From Haladaptatus pallidirubidus (GTDB lineage: Archaea; Halobacteriota; Halobacteria; Halobacteriales; Haladaptataceae), in assembly GCF_020700235.1 (NCBI RefSeq), contig NZ_CP085301.1, positions 2,976,001 through 3,040,000 of the forward strand: a stretch of 64,000 bases of DNA, given 5' to 3'. The translations under genes were made by a program, and so were the position numbers. The notes below the pieces were generated by a model. That model was not told where the DNA came from, ran no database searches, and saw only the letters and a program-made list of their open reading frames with translations. Positions 55,210 to 64,000 of the stretch are shown here, one piece after another (position 1 is the first letter of the stretch; each line of letters begins with the position of its first letter).

Positions 55210-56745
55210 TCATTCACTTTGTGCACGTAAATATCTCTGAAGTCGCTGAATCGCCGGAACCTCCGCCCCGATTGCACCCTCGACGAACTCGATAAACACG
55301 CCGTCCTCGGGTTGCAGACAACCGGCGAGAGCGACCGCGACGAGGCCCAACAGTCCCGAACACACCAGAAAGACGGGAAGGCTCAGGGCCGTCAACGTCA
55401 CCCAATGAGAGGCGAGGATACCGACGGGAAACAGGACGGTTGGGAGGACGAGATAGGTTCGCGTCGTCTGCGTCGAAAGCGGGTTGATACCCGCTTTCGA
55501 CTGGAGAACCACGTTGAACGCGACGTTACGGAGGACGTAGGCCCCCGCGGACGCGATTGCGGCACCGACGAATCCGTGACCCGGAATCAGGAGGACGTTC
55601 AGGGCGAAGTTGAGCGCGAGGGTCAGCACGTCCACCCAGAGGATTGATTTCGTGTGTCCGAGCGCGGCCAGCGTCGTCCGATTCCGCCCGGCCGCGGCGC
55701 TGGTGAAGAATCCGACCGAGAGGATGGCGAGTGCGATGCCGCCGCCGACGTACTGCTGACCGAAGAAAATAGAGAGGACGTCGCCCGGAAAGATGGTGAA
55801 AACCAGAAACGCGGGAAACGTGAAGACGAATATCCACTTCGTCGTGATGCGGTAGATGTGGGTGATTTCGTCGTGTTCGTCGTCCGCGTCGAGACGGGAC
55901 GTGAGCGGTAAGTAGAGATAGCCGAACGAGGAGATGACCATCAGCAAACTGTTGGCGAGGGGATAGGCCGCGTTGTAGACGCCGACCTCTGCTGAGGTTC
56001 GCATATCCGCGAGCATTAGGGTGTCCATTCGAGTGAGCAGTATCGACAGCACCATCGTCACGATGAGGGGGGCCGAATAGGTGAGCAGTTCCCGGCCGTG
56101 GGTTCGTATCGGCCCGACGAGTCGAACGAGTCGATTGGAGAGCAGGTAGACGACGATCAGCGTGCCGAGCGTCGCGACGAAGTAGGCGTAACCCACCGCC
56201 AGTAGGTCAAAACCGGTTCCGAGCAGGAAAACCAGCAGGCCGATTCGCAGGCACGGATGGAGGAAATCCTTGGTGTAGAGCTTGTAGCGCGTGTTCTCCA
56301 TGCCACGGAGCGCGCTGACGCCGACGGTCAGGCCGACGCTGACGGGAATCGTCAGGATGAACAGTCTCACCAGTTCGCGTGAAACGGCCGTTTCGAACAG
56401 CGTACCCGTAATCGTATCCACGTTTATGAGCAAACCCGCGGAAACGACGATGCTGACGGCGAGAGAAACGACCAAGCCGAGCATCCAGACGCCGCGAACG
56501 TCCCGCTCGTCTTCGAACCGGGAGACGAACCGCGGAATCCCGTCGTTCAGCCCGACGAGCGATATCGTGGTTCCGACGGTCATGATGGCGAACGCGATGG
56601 AAACTTCGCCGTACAGTTCGGGCGAGAACTGCTGTGCGATGACGATTCGCTCGACCAACCGCCCGACCGAGGCGACGACGACGCCGAGAACGATGAGAAC
56701 GGAACTCGACAGGAGGTTCGAAAGGTGGTCGTTACTGTCCGCCAT
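55210..56745 (-). CDS. Polysaccharide/oligosaccharide flippase (Wzx/MATE-type)
   Basis: The 511-residue membrane protein has about 14 helices and the polysaccharide-synthase (Wzx) start LLSSSVLIVLGVVVASVGRLVERIVIAQQFSPELYGEVSIAFAI. It would move lipid-linked glycans across the membrane for S-layer glycosylation or an exopolysaccharide. A glycosyltransferase gene lies 1.8 kb away on the other strand, with an exported beta-helix protein between, so a small surface-glycan neighbourhood is plausible. It starts 103 bp upstream of the FAD oxidase gene on the same strand but with no obvious functional link to it. Confidence 0.87.
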   Translation of the reverse strand: MADSNDHLSNLLSSSVLIVLGVVVASVGRLVERIVIAQQFSPELYGEVSIAFAIMTVGTTISLVGLNDGIPRFVSRFEDERDVRGVWMLGLVVSLAVSIVVSAGLLINVDTITGTLFETAVSRELVRLFILTIPVSVGLTVGVSALRGMENTRYKLYTKDFLHPCLRIGLLVFLLGTGFDLLAVGYAYFVATLGTLIVVYLLSNRLVRLVGPIRTHGRELLTYSAPLIVTMVLSILLTRMDTLMLADMRTSAEVGVYNAAYPLANSLLMVISSFGYLYLPLTSRLDADDEHDEITHIYRITTKWIFVFTFPAFLVFTIFPGDVLSIFFGQQYVGGGIALAILSVGFFTSAAAGRNRTTLAALGHTKSILWVDVLTLALNFALNVLLIPGHGFVGAAIASAGAYVLRNVAFNVVLQSKAGINPLSTQTTRTYLVLPTVLFPVGILASHWVTLTALSLPVFLVCSGLLGLVAVALAGCLQPEDGVFIEFVEGAIGAEVPAIQRLQRYLRAQSE

Positions 56746-57109
56746 TGCTGAACACCGTGGTTCGGACCGTGCCAGAAAAAGAACGTGCGAGGTGTTCTAA
56801 ACGGTGTCTTCGCTTCCTTTCGTTCCGTTCCATCCGACGCACTCCGCACTCGCGTCTTCGGTTCGTTCTCGGACTCACGATGGGTGTATCAAGACGTCAT
56901 TCGGGCTTTGTTATGATTCGCGTACCGTAGCGTAATCGCCGACAACCGGTTCGATTACTAACTTCTTTCGAGAAAGCATCGGTTATCAACGCCGATTCGC
57001 GCGGTACAACGAGGGGTGAGAGACCGTTTCACACAATCTCCTTGCGGATTTGAGAGAACGGGGAGAATACCGGAAGAATATTAAAAGATGACTTTGCATT
57101 GAAGCCTGC
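56746..57109. other. Intergenic region between the divergent flippase and beta-helix genes
   Basis: The 364 bp has no gene or long repeat. It contains the two divergent promoters, the plus-strand one marked by ATATTAAAA at 57078-57086. Confidence 0.4.
57078..57086 (+). promoter_or_regulatory. Candidate TATA box of the beta-helix gene
   Basis: ATATTAAAA lies 24-32 bp before ATG 57110, the spacing expected for a leaderless archaeal transcript. Confidence 0.5.
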
Positions 57110-58396
57110 ATGGCACGCGATTGCAGTACGACGGTAGGCGAGAGAGAGATCTCTGACAGTTCCGTTAACCGACGCTCGTATCTGAAACTGACCGGTTCGA
57201 CCGCGCTCGCGCTTACGGGTGCGGGGTTACTTTCGAACGGCGCAGCGGCGGCGGAGTACGAAACCATCGAAGTTCCGGCGGGAAGCCGAGAGCAGTTCCA
57301 GGTCGGAAGCGGCGAAACGTTCGAAAACAAACTCATCGACATCAGCGCGACGGGGGCCGACGCGCGAATCGTGGCGAGCGGTTCCGACTGGACGATTCGG
57401 AACGTCGGGTTCAAAGGCGCCGCGGACATGAGCGGCCCACACTCTCCCGGCGAGAATCTAGGCGGCTACCCCAACCTCATCGCCGCCTCCGGAACCGGCA
57501 CCATCGAACACGTCTACCTCGGCGACGGCGTTTCCGGCGACATGGTTCGAAAAGGCGCAATCGGCGTCTCCAGTTCCCACTCGGGCCACATCGACCTGAA
57601 CGAAGTCACGATGAACGGCTGGACAGGCAACGCGATTTACGCGGCTGGCTCGGCGAAATCAGGCGGCGGTAACGGGACGCTCGCGTTCGATCGCTGTCTC
57701 CTGAAGAACAACAACATCAGTCACCTTCGCATCGCGAACGACGGCACGACCGTCAAAAATACCGTTATCTACAACACCGAGGACGTTCCGGTACACCCCA
57801 TCAACGGCGGCGTCGTGAACTCCCGCGGCGTGTACGACGGCTACGGGACGACGGACAACGTCGTCGAGTTCGAAAACTGCCACATCGATTGCACGGACGC
57901 GAACACGAATGGCGGGGCATCCGCCCTGGCCGCCACGAAGACGACGTTCCGCGTTCGGGATTCGCAGGTCAAAGGACAACTCATCGGCAACGTCGAGACG
58001 ACGAACGTCGGCGAGAACCCGTCGCACGAACCGCCGAAAGGTGCACCCACGACCGCCGAGCAGGCCGCGAACGGGTCGGCGACAAATGGCGGTAGCTCCG
58101 GAACCGGCAACGATCCCGGAAACGGCGGTAATTCCGGTAATTCCGGTAGTTCCGGTTCGAGTGGTTCGGGCTCGAGCGGTTCCGGACGTTCGAACGATTC
58201 CAACTCGGGCGGCAGTTCCTCGAACGATTCGGACTCCGGTAACGCCACAGAAAACGCAGTCTCAGCGGACGATTCGGTGGACGAACAGCGGATTTCCGCG
58301 TCCCCCGGTTTCGCAGACCGTTTCTGTTTCACTTACGAGGGGCGAAACTACTGCTTCGACTTTGGCAAGATTTCGACGCTGCTGACCGGCATCTGA
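57110..58396 (+). CDS. Tat-exported right-handed beta-helix (pectate-lyase-like) protein
   Basis: The 428-residue protein has a Tat signal (NRRSYLKLTGSTALALTGAGLLSNGAAA, about residues 21-47) and a parallel beta-helix domain (about 50-305) with repeated strands such as ARIVASGSDWTIRNVGFKG, HIDLNEVTMNGWTGNAIY and LAFDRCLLKNNNISHLRI. A roughly 60-residue Gly/Ser/Asn linker (about 315-385) follows. The final small domain contains FCFTYEGRNYCFDFGK with a Cys pair. Such beta-helices are often polysaccharide lyases or surface glycan-binding proteins; no catalytic triad is evident. The flexible linker suggests the last domain is displayed away from the helix. Confidence 0.8.
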   Translation: MARDCSTTVGEREISDSSVNRRSYLKLTGSTALALTGAGLLSNGAAAAEYETIEVPAGSREQFQVGSGETFENKLIDISATGADARIVASGSDWTIRNVGFKGAADMSGPHSPGENLGGYPNLIAASGTGTIEHVYLGDGVSGDMVRKGAIGVSSSHSGHIDLNEVTMNGWTGNAIYAAGSAKSGGGNGTLAFDRCLLKNNNISHLRIANDGTTVKNTVIYNTEDVPVHPINGGVVNSRGVYDGYGTTDNVVEFENCHIDCTDANTNGGASALAATKTTFRVRDSQVKGQLIGNVETTNVGENPSHEPPKGAPTTAEQAANGSATNGGSSGTGNDPGNGGNSGNSGSSGSSGSGSSGSGRSNDSNSGGSSSNDSDSGNATENAVSADDSVDEQRISASPGFADRFCFTYEGRNYCFDFGKISTLLTGI

Positions 58397-58435
58397 ATCC
58401 GATCGGCAACTGTCGTTCGTTTCCTTTCGGCGCTG

Positions 58436-58444
58436 TTTTTTTTT
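58436..58444 (+). terminator. T-tract terminator after the beta-helix gene
   Basis: Nine consecutive T residues lie 40 bp after the stop codon and follow a G+C-rich stretch. T-runs of this kind end archaeal transcripts. Confidence 0.55.
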
Positions 58445-58550
58445 GGCGATGTTTGACCCTCCGGAAGTCGCCTTCAGGGAGTCCGTACCGACCCAAAACG
58501 GCGTTGCCGCCGGATCATAACAAAGTGGAATTAAATTCTCGAATCAGAGA

Positions 58551-59813
58551 ATGAGCGACCGAAATGGGGTACGACTACCTGCCGGTGAGCGTCAGCGAAC
58601 CGATGAAAACGGGACACGCGTTGATTTCGAGGGTCGAGAACGCGAGCGGGAAGCAAAACACCGAGGAGAACAACTGACCGTCGGAATGTATTTCGGAAAG
58701 GCCGGAACACGGGACGCCGGCGGCGTCGTGATGTACGTCCAAGAGTTGCTGGACGCAGTGGCGAACCACAATCCTGCGTACCTCTACACCGAATCCGGCG
58801 AGTTGACGCCGAAAATGCGGGAAACGGAGGCAAAAATCGTCCAGATGGACGGCGAAAGCGAAGCGGTCGGGAGGCTTCAAAGAAGCCTCCCGACTGCAAA
58901 CTTCGACCTTCTCTCGGTGCTGAACGACCATCTGTTTCCCGTACTCGGTGCGGTTCGTAACGGCACGATTCGTCACATGAACGAACATCTCGACGTGTTG
59001 GTGACGCACGACTTTCTGGACGACCTCGTCCTCTCGAATCTCCTCGATATTCCCGTAATCCGGGTGTTCCACGGCTTCGAACGCGCGGGAATCGGCATGC
59101 ATCTTCGTGAACTGCTGTCGTCCGGTTACTCGGTGGTGAACTCCGAACGGACGAGACGGGAGTTCATCGACCACCTCGATCACGAACCGGACGGTGTCGT
59201 CTATCCCGGTGTGGACGTCGAGCGATTCCATCCGGGTGCATCTCCCGCGTTCGAGCGTGACGAGTGGACGGTGTTGTTCGTCGGTCGATTCGTCGAGGCG
59301 AAGGGAATCTTCGCCCTCGTAGATGCGGTGACCGAACTCCCCGACGACGTACATCTCCGTCTCGTCGGACGCGGGGACACCGCTGCGCTGAAACGACGAA
59401 TCAAGTCCCGAGAACTCGATTCGAAAATTACAATCGAGGGCGCGGTTTCGCACGACGAACTACCGGGGTACTACGCCGCGGCGGACGCGTTCTGTCTCCC
59501 GTCTCGATACGAGAGCTTCGGCATGGTCAACGTGGAGGCGATGGCCTGCGGAACTCCCGTCGTGACGACGAATCTGGCCGGTATCGCGGAGTACGCCGTC
59601 GACCGGGAAACGGCAATGCTCGTTCCGCCGGAATCCCCGGCGGAACTCGCGGATGCGATGGAAACGCTCCGTTCGTCTCCCGAACTGCGGACGCGACTCG
59701 AGGCGAACGGACGGAAGACGGCGAAGCGCTACTCGTGGGAGATGGCCGCCAAAAATCTGGTCGATACCTGCTCCGAAATCGTTCCGAAATCGAAACCCGT
59801 TTCGCAGTTCTAA
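58551..59813 (+). CDS. GT4-type glycosyltransferase
   Basis: The 420-residue cytoplasmic GT-B glycosyltransferase has a polar 40-residue leader, then VGMYFGKAGTRDAGGVVMYVQELLDAV near residue 43 with the N-terminal Gly-rich loop. VYPGVDVERFHPG, VLFVGRFVEAKGI and the nucleotide-sugar motif SRYESFGMVNVEAMACGTPVV, with the E-x7-E pattern, are in the C-terminal half. It transfers a sugar from a nucleotide donor to a glycan acceptor; donor and acceptor are unknown. A perfect 13-bp-arm hairpin lies within the coding sequence (58866-58894). It probably belongs with the nearby flippase in surface-glycan synthesis. Confidence 0.88.
   Translation: MSDRNGVRLPAGERQRTDENGTRVDFEGREREREAKHRGEQLTVGMYFGKAGTRDAGGVVMYVQELLDAVANHNPAYLYTESGELTPKMRETEAKIVQMDGESEAVGRLQRSLPTANFDLLSVLNDHLFPVLGAVRNGTIRHMNEHLDVLVTHDFLDDLVLSNLLDIPVIRVFHGFERAGIGMHLRELLSSGYSVVNSERTRREFIDHLDHEPDGVVYPGVDVERFHPGASPAFERDEWTVLFVGRFVEAKGIFALVDAVTELPDDVHLRLVGRGDTAALKRRIKSRELDSKITIEGAVSHDELPGYYAAADAFCLPSRYESFGMVNVEAMACGTPVVTTNLAGIAEYAVDRETAMLVPPESPAELADAMETLRSSPELRTRLEANGRKTAKRYSWEMAAKNLVDTCSEIVPKSKPVSQF
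58866..58894. repeat. Perfect 13-bp inverted repeat inside the glycosyltransferase gene
   Basis: GTCGGGAGGCTTC, three A residues, then its exact reverse complement, encoding VGRLQRSLPT. The symmetry looks non-random for coding DNA and may be the scar of a small insertion or a transcript-level structure. Confidence 0.7.
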
Positions 59814-59853
59814 TTTCCACTCCGACGGCGAATTTTACTTCGACGGCGAATCT

Positions 59854-60561
59854 TCACTCAGGCGGCGAGCGCGGAACCGCCCGCGTCGCTGTCGCCTTGA
59901 ACGACACTACGACTTCCGTGCCGGGTTCCAACGCCAACCGCTCCACGCTCGTCGTCGTGACCAGCGCGAGAAACGGCGTCGATCCATCGATATCGACCGT
60001 GACGCGAGCGATTCGTTCGCCGGTTTCGACCTCTCGAACCTGTCCCTCGAACCGGTTTCTCGCGCTCGTTTCGTTTCCCTCCGGGGCCGACGCCGGACTG
60101 TAGAGCGTTATCACGTCCGAGCGAATCGCTACTTCGACGGTCTCGGTTCCGTGGGGAACCAACGCCCGAACGACGCCAGCGTCGGTTTTCACGAATCCGA
60201 ACTCGCCATCCCGTCTTTCGACGATTCCCGCGAGCACCGTTTCGTCCACCTCCGCCAGCCCCGAGGATTCGGCGGTTACCCGGCGAAACCGCTGAAGCAA
60301 TCGGCGGGCGTCGTCCGTCAAGGTGCTTCCACCGCCGTGCGACCCGCCGCGTTCGCGCCGAACCAGCGAGCCGAACTCTTCCTCCAGTTTCACGATTCGC
60401 CGCTGTGCGTGCGCGTAGGAGCGTCCGAGGGAGTTCGAGGCAGCGTTCAACGACCCCTCGTCGTCGATTGCTCGAAGCAATCGCGCGTCCCGCGCGTCGA
60501 AGGTGACCGCTCCCGCGACGAGTTGCGCGTCGAACGTCGGTCGAGGTGCGTCGTTCGTCAT
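59854..60561 (-). CDS. ModE-like regulator: winged helix plus TOBE domain
   Basis: The 235-residue protein has an N-terminal LysR/ModE-type winged helix (about 20-85, FDARDARLLRAIDDEGSLNAASNSLGRSYAHAQRRIVKLEEEFG, then RERGGSHGGGSTLT). The C-terminal half (about 120-225) has two TOBE-like stretches (FVKTDAGVVRALVPHGTETVEVAIRSDVITLY; FLALVTTTSVERLALEPGTEVVVSFKATA) that bind molybdate or tungstate. It is the last gene of the tungstate importer operon, 25 bp after tupC, and so the likely oxyanion-sensing regulator. Confidence 0.88.
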   Translation of the reverse strand: MTNDAPRPTFDAQLVAGAVTFDARDARLLRAIDDEGSLNAASNSLGRSYAHAQRRIVKLEEEFGSLVRRERGGSHGGGSTLTDDARRLLQRFRRVTAESSGLAEVDETVLAGIVERRDGEFGFVKTDAGVVRALVPHGTETVEVAIRSDVITLYSPASAPEGNETSARNRFEGQVREVETGERIARVTVDIDGSTPFLALVTTTSVERLALEPGTEVVVSFKATATRAVPRSPPE

Positions 60562-60586
60562 CCGTTTCGTCTCCCGATTTTACCCG

Positions 60587-61366
60587 TTAGTACATCAGTT
60601 CTCCGGCGACGAACTGCCGCGTTCTGTCGTCGTCCGGACTGTCGAACACCTGTTCGGGCGGGCCGGTTTCGATTATCGTTCCGTCGAGCAGGACACCGAC
60701 CCGGTCGGAAATCCGCTCGGCTTGATGCATGTCGTGGGTCGCCACGACGACGCCGAGTCCGCGACGCCGCGCATCGGCGATCGCCTCCTCGATGACCGCC
60801 GTGTTCTGCGGGTCGAGGTTCGAAGTCGGTTCGTCCAACAGCAGAATTTCCGGGTCGGTTGCGAGCGCCCGCGCGAAGGCGACGCGCTGTGCTTCGCCCC
60901 CCGAGAGCGACAGCGCGTTCTGGCCGAGTTTGTCGGCCAAACCGACGGTTTCGAGCGCGGCGGTCACGTCCGAGTCGATTCCCTCCATCGCGGTTCGACT
61001 GCCGAGGGTTCGAGTGACTGTCGCCCGAACCCGTTTAGACCACGTCTGACGAACTCGGCGGCCGTAGGTCACGTTCTGCTCCACCGGCGCGTTGAACAGC
61101 GACGGCTCCTGAAACACCATGCTGACCCGTCGTCGGACTCCCAACCGGTCGTCCTCTGACAGTCGCCACACGTCCTCGTTGCGCCACCTTACCGTTCCCG
61201 ATTCGGGCGGATGAAACATCCCGAGGAGGCGCAGAAGCGTCGTTTTTCCCGTTCCCGACGGACCGACTATCGTGACGGCTTCGCCGGGTTCGACCGAGAG
61301 CGACACGTCGGAAAGTACGTCCCCGTCGTCGAAGCCGTGGGAGAGGTCGATCGCGGAAAGCGTCAT
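60587..61366 (-). CDS. tupC: Tungstate ABC importer ATPase
   Basis: The 259-residue ATPase has Walker [26 protein letters not shown], signature [16 protein letters not shown] and Walker [16 protein letters not shown]. The insertion after the Q-loop ([26 protein letters not shown]) is longer than in most phosphate-type relatives. Its ATG overlaps the permease stop (ATGA). The oxyanion specificity is assigned from the adjacent TupA-type binding protein. Confidence 0.87.
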   Translation of the reverse strand: MTLSAIDLSHGFDDGDVLSDVSLSVEPGEAVTIVGPSGTGKTTLLRLLGMFHPPESGTVRWRNEDVWRLSEDDRLGVRRRVSMVFQEPSLFNAPVEQNVTYGRRVRQTWSKRVRATVTRTLGSRTAMEGIDSDVTAALETVGLADKLGQNALSLSGGEAQRVAFARALATDPEILLLDEPTSNLDPQNTAVIEEAIADARRRGLGVVVATHDMHQAERISDRVGVLLDGTIIETGPPEQVFDSPDDDRTRQFVAGELMY

Positions 61367-62079
61367 CGTCGAATCTCACCCCTGCCTCTGCTTCGACTCC
61401 GAACCCACGACCCGAGGACGTTCACGCCGAGAACGAGCACGAGCAACATCGCACCGAGAACCAGTCCCGTCTCGTAGTGGCCCTGCCGCGCTTCGACCGT
61501 AATCGCCGTTGTAAGCGTTCTGGTGTACGACGTTTTTCCGCCCGTCGGGTCGTTCAAGACGATGTTGCCGCCGACGATGAGAATCGACCCAACTTCGCTG
61601 ACGGCCCGTCCGAATCCGGCGAGAATCGCGGTGACGATGCCGTACCGCGCCTCCTTGACGACGAGGACGCCGATGTCCGTGTCGGTGCCGCCGAGCGTGA
61701 ACGCCGCGTCTCGCACGTCCTGTCCGACCGATTCGATGGCAGAGAGGCTGATGCTGGTGATAACGGGCGTCGCCAGCACGAACTGCGAGGCTATCATCGC
61801 GGTTGGAGTGAAAACCAGTCCCAACTCGCCCAACGGCCCTTGATTCGAGAGCGTCAACAGGACGAGCAGGCCGACCACGACGCTCGGAAAGCCCATCCCG
61901 GTGTTGATACCCGCGGTGACGACGTGCTTGCCCGGAAAGTCGGAAAAGCCGACGGCGAGCGCGACTGGCAGGCTGACAAGCGTCGAAAGCGCCACGGCGG
62001 TTACGCTCACGTACAGCGAGACGACCGCGATGCTCACGAAGTACTGCCAGTCCGCGCCGGGAATGAGTTGTGCGAGCAT
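61363..62079 (-). CDS. tupB: Tungstate ABC importer permease
   Basis: The 238-residue permease has about five to six helices. It has the TupB-type coupling region [49 protein letters not shown], and the SEVG element is typical of tungstate permeases. It sits 40 bp after tupA and overlaps tupC. Confidence 0.87.
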   Translation of the reverse strand: MLAQLIPGADWQYFVSIAVVSLYVSVTAVALSTLVSLPVALAVGFSDFPGKHVVTAGINTGMGFPSVVVGLLVLLTLSNQGPLGELGLVFTPTAMIASQFVLATPVITSISLSAIESVGQDVRDAAFTLGGTDTDIGVLVVKEARYGIVTAILAGFGRAVSEVGSILIVGGNIVLNDPTGGKTSYTRTLTTAITVEARQGHYETGLVLGAMLLVLVLGVNVLGSWVRSRSRGRGEIRR

Positions 62080-62119
62080 GACGACTGAAATGGTGTAAGT
62101 TCGCCTCCGTCCGAAGTTC

Positions 62120-63148
62120 TTAGTAGCTTGCCGGAACTCTCGTTTCGACCCACGAGAGATATTCCTTGTCCTCGCGCGAGAGGGATTGGGCCTGTTGTGC
62201 GGAGTAGCCCTGCGGGACGTACTGGCCGAAGTTCGGTTGCTCCGACAGCGCGTTTGGGAAGAACAGTTGCGACCCGTTTGCAGTGTAGTTGTCGATGATA
62301 GTCTGTGCTTTCGGACTGGTCAAATACCCCGCGTAGGCCATCGCGGCCCGGTAGTTGACGTTGTCGTGTTTCGCGGGGTTGACCGGAATCACGCCGTATG
62401 GATTTTTCAGGATAACCGGACCGTCCTTGAGCGGGCCCTGTACGTGAATCGTGAGGTCGATGTCGCTTTTCATCGAGAGGAACGTTCCGCGGTCGGCGAG
62501 CGTGTAGGCGTTCGACTGGCTCGACTGCGTGAGCGTATCGCCCATGCCCTTTCCGACCTCCCGATACCATTTGCCGCTTGGTTGCACACTTGCTTCCTTC
62601 CAGATTGCGAGTTCCTTCTTGTTCGTTCCCGAATCGTCGCCGCGAGAGAGGAATGTCGCTTGCCGGTCGGCAATCGTCGAAAACGCCTCCGTCGCGCTCT
62701 GCGTTCCGCCGATTCCGGCCGGGTCGTTTTGCGCCCCGACGATGACGAAATCGTTGAACATCACGTCCCGGCGATTGACGCCGTGGCCCGCCTGCAAGAA
62801 CTTGTCCTCCGCCCCGCGTGCGTGGACGAGAATCACGTCCGCGTCCCCGTCCTCGGCGGTTCGGATGCTCGCGCCGGTTCCCTTAGAGAGCGTCTTGATG
62901 GTGACGCCGAAGGTCTCCTCGAACGGCGGATGGAGTTCGTCCAGCAGCCCCGTATCGTATGTGCTGGTCGTCGTGGCGAGGACGAGTTCACCGTTGCCGA
63001 CACTTCCGTTTCCGGACGACCCTTGATTCTGGTGCTGACTCCCGTTTTGATTCCTGTCTTGGTTCCCGAACGACCCGGTACAGCCAGCGAGTCCGGAGAG
63101 GGTACCCACACCCACCGCATGGACGAACCTGCGTCGTTGTATCGACAT
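62120..63148 (-). CDS. tupA: Tungstate-binding lipoprotein TupA
   Basis: The 342-residue lipoprotein has a Tat-type signal with lipobox ([20 protein letters not shown], residues 4-23), a Gln/Asn/Ser linker, and the TupA signature [16 protein letters not shown]. Ligand-loop elements include [21 protein letters not shown] and [18 protein letters not shown]. The [11 protein letters not shown] motif is characteristic of tungstate rather than molybdate binding proteins. It starts the tupABC-regulator operon; TATA-like AT-rich sequence lies just before the ATG. Confidence 0.92.
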   Translation of the reverse strand: MSIQRRRFVHAVGVGTLSGLAGCTGSFGNQDRNQNGSQHQNQGSSGNGSVGNGELVLATTTSTYDTGLLDELHPPFEETFGVTIKTLSKGTGASIRTAEDGDADVILVHARGAEDKFLQAGHGVNRRDVMFNDFVIVGAQNDPAGIGGTQSATEAFSTIADRQATFLSRGDDSGTNKKELAIWKEASVQPSGKWYREVGKGMGDTLTQSSQSNAYTLADRGTFLSMKSDIDLTIHVQGPLKDGPVILKNPYGVIPVNPAKHDNVNYRAAMAYAGYLTSPKAQTIIDNYTANGSQLFFPNALSEQPNFGQYVPQGYSAQQAQSLSREDKEYLSWVETRVPASY

Positions 63149-63461
63149 GGAAACAACGTTGTGTGAGTATTGTATAAGGATTTCGCCATGGGCGTAACCG
63201 CTTCTGGTTACGAAGTCAAAACTGGAAAACCACGAAAAAGGGGGGACTATCGGCGTTCTTACTACAGAATCACCGGCGGCTTCTCGGCACCCAACGGGTT
63301 CAAATGTGGTTACGAAGCGTCATCCGATTTTGGAGAGCTTCCGTCGAATTCCCGGCGTTGGGTTCGAAATATAAAGAAAACTGGTACCGATTAGTAGAAT
63401 GACCGCCGCCCTACTGGGGGGAGGGAGTAGCTACTTGCTGCTTCCAGACGTATGGCATTTT
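63149..63461. other. Intergenic region between tupA and the SOUL gene
   Basis: The 313 bp has no supportable gene; an open frame of about 75 codons (63170-63394) lacks protein-like composition. It holds divergent promoters, with AATATAAAG near 63368 as a TATA candidate for the plus strand. Confidence 0.4.
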
Positions 63462-64000
63462 ATGGCACGCACTGCCAGTACGCCAGCCAAACTTACGGTC
63501 GGTGCCCTCGCCGCCCTCGGAATCGCGTGGGTCGGGTGGGGCGCGTACAGCAAAGGGACGACGGAACGACTTCCCTATACGACGGCACTGGCCCTTGACG
63601 GGGTCGAAATTCGTCGATATCCGGATACGGTCGTGGCTCGAACCACCGCCGCCGACGAGGAGGAAGCGTTTCGTAGATTGTTCGAGTACATCGACGGCGG
63701 GAACCAGTCGCGGGAGGGCATTCCGATGACCGCGCCGGTTACCACCGAACCAGAAAAAATCGCCATGACCGCTCCGGTCGCATCGGAACGGTCCGCGGAG
63801 GGCGTCCGGATGTCATTTTTCCTCCCCGGCGAGTACACCGCCGAGGGCGCACCGAAACCGGAAACCAAGGCGGTGACTATCGAACACCTCGGCGCGCGGA
63901 CGCTCGCGGTTCGGTCGTTTTCGTGGTACGCCACCGAAGGGCGGGTCGCACGGAATCAACGACGACTGTTCGATACCCTCTCCGCTCACGATTTGACGCC
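63462..64000 (+). CDS. SOUL-family haem-binding protein (3' end outside window)
   Basis: The frame runs off the right edge after 179 codons. The first 27 residues form a membrane anchor or signal (KLTVGALAALGIAWVGWGAY). The SOUL domain follows: ALDGVEIRRYPDTVVART, EEAFRRLFEYIDGGN, and the family's paired IPMTAPV and IAMTAPV motifs near residues 90 and 104. Proteins of this family bind haem or porphyrins loosely; the role in archaea is unknown. ATG 63462 begins just before the hydrophobic segment. Confidence 0.88.
   Translation, partial: MARTASTPAKLTVGALAALGIAWVGWGAYSKGTTERLPYTTALALDGVEIRRYPDTVVARTTAADEEEAFRRLFEYIDGGNQSREGIPMTAPVTTEPEKIAMTAPVASERSAEGVRMSFFLPGEYTAEGAPKPETKAVTIEHLGARTLAVRSFSWYATEGRVARNQRRLFDTLSAHDLT

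Noticed and set aside
63170..63394. Small plus-strand frame before the SOUL gene
   Set aside because: It has mixed composition with no motif, overlaps the tupA promoter region, and shows no coding-like third-position bias.
1..64000. tRNA, rRNA, CRISPR arrays, IS elements, origin
   Set aside because: I scanned for T-loop-like GGTTCGAATCC, regularly spaced repeats, transposase motifs and Orc/Cdc6 genes and saw none; short tRNAs could still be missed by eye.

Overview
The window is a single stretch of haloarchaeal chromosome or megaplasmid (class Halobacteria). The evidence is a G+C-rich, strongly acidic proteome, twin-arginine signal peptides with haloarchaeal lipoboxes, AT-rich TATA-type promoters, ATGA-type overlaps inside operons, and family content typical of Halobacteria (AbrB-PhoU fusion, Tad-type pilus locus, DICT protein, ModE-TOBE regulator). 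The genus cannot be fixed from sequence reading alone; Haladaptatus or a relative is a guess. I see no rRNA, tRNA, CRISPR array, intact IS element or replication origin.

Layout. 1-6.5 kb: the 3' part of a citrate-hydroxamate (schizokinen/aerobactin-like) siderophore operon in the order bdb-iucA-iucB-iucD-iucC, cut at the left edge. 6.6-6.9 kb: a decayed archaellin C-terminus. 6.9-15.6 kb: mostly single genes, namely a formyltransferase-like protein, a double UspA protein whose start lies in a palindrome, a CaCA-type cation antiporter, an alpha/beta hydrolase, an NmrA-like protein, a rhodanese-metallo-beta-lactamase protein, and a DsbA-formate/nitrite-channel fusion. 15.8-27.2 kb (all minus): a Tad/archaeal type IV pilus-like locus (ATPase, membrane platform, five small pilin-like proteins) that is split by two secreted beta-1,3-glucanases (GH16 and GH81). 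27.6-35.1 kb: an M20 amidohydrolase, a DJ-1/PfpI protein, an MFS carrier, a Tat-exported protein ending in a 10-cysteine tail, a second exported protein of unknown role, and a small 46-codon gene plus a LysE carrier downstream of a DtxR/Idr-like iron box. 35.1-41.2 kb: a complete oligopeptide-type ABC importer. 41.7-43.5 kb: a Na+/H+ antiporter with a TrkA tail. 43.9-49.7 kb: pstSCAB plus an AbrB-PhoU regulator. 49.8-53.6 kb: small regulators and membrane proteins. 53.8-56.7 kb: a collapsed FAD-oxidase pseudogene, an intact FAD oxidase and a flippase. 57.1-59.8 kb: an exported beta-helix protein and a glycosyltransferase. 59.9-63.1 kb: a tungstate importer tupABC with its ModE-like regulator. 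63.5-64 kb: a truncated SOUL haem-binding protein.

Much of the window serves acquisition from the environment: iron (siderophore synthesis), phosphate, tungstate, peptides and beta-glucan. The items most worth following are the iron-box/small-protein/LysE unit, the glucanase cassette embedded in the pilus locus, the cysteine-tailed exported peptide precursor, the DsbA-channel fusion, the two gene remnants, and several long perfect palindromes at gene starts.
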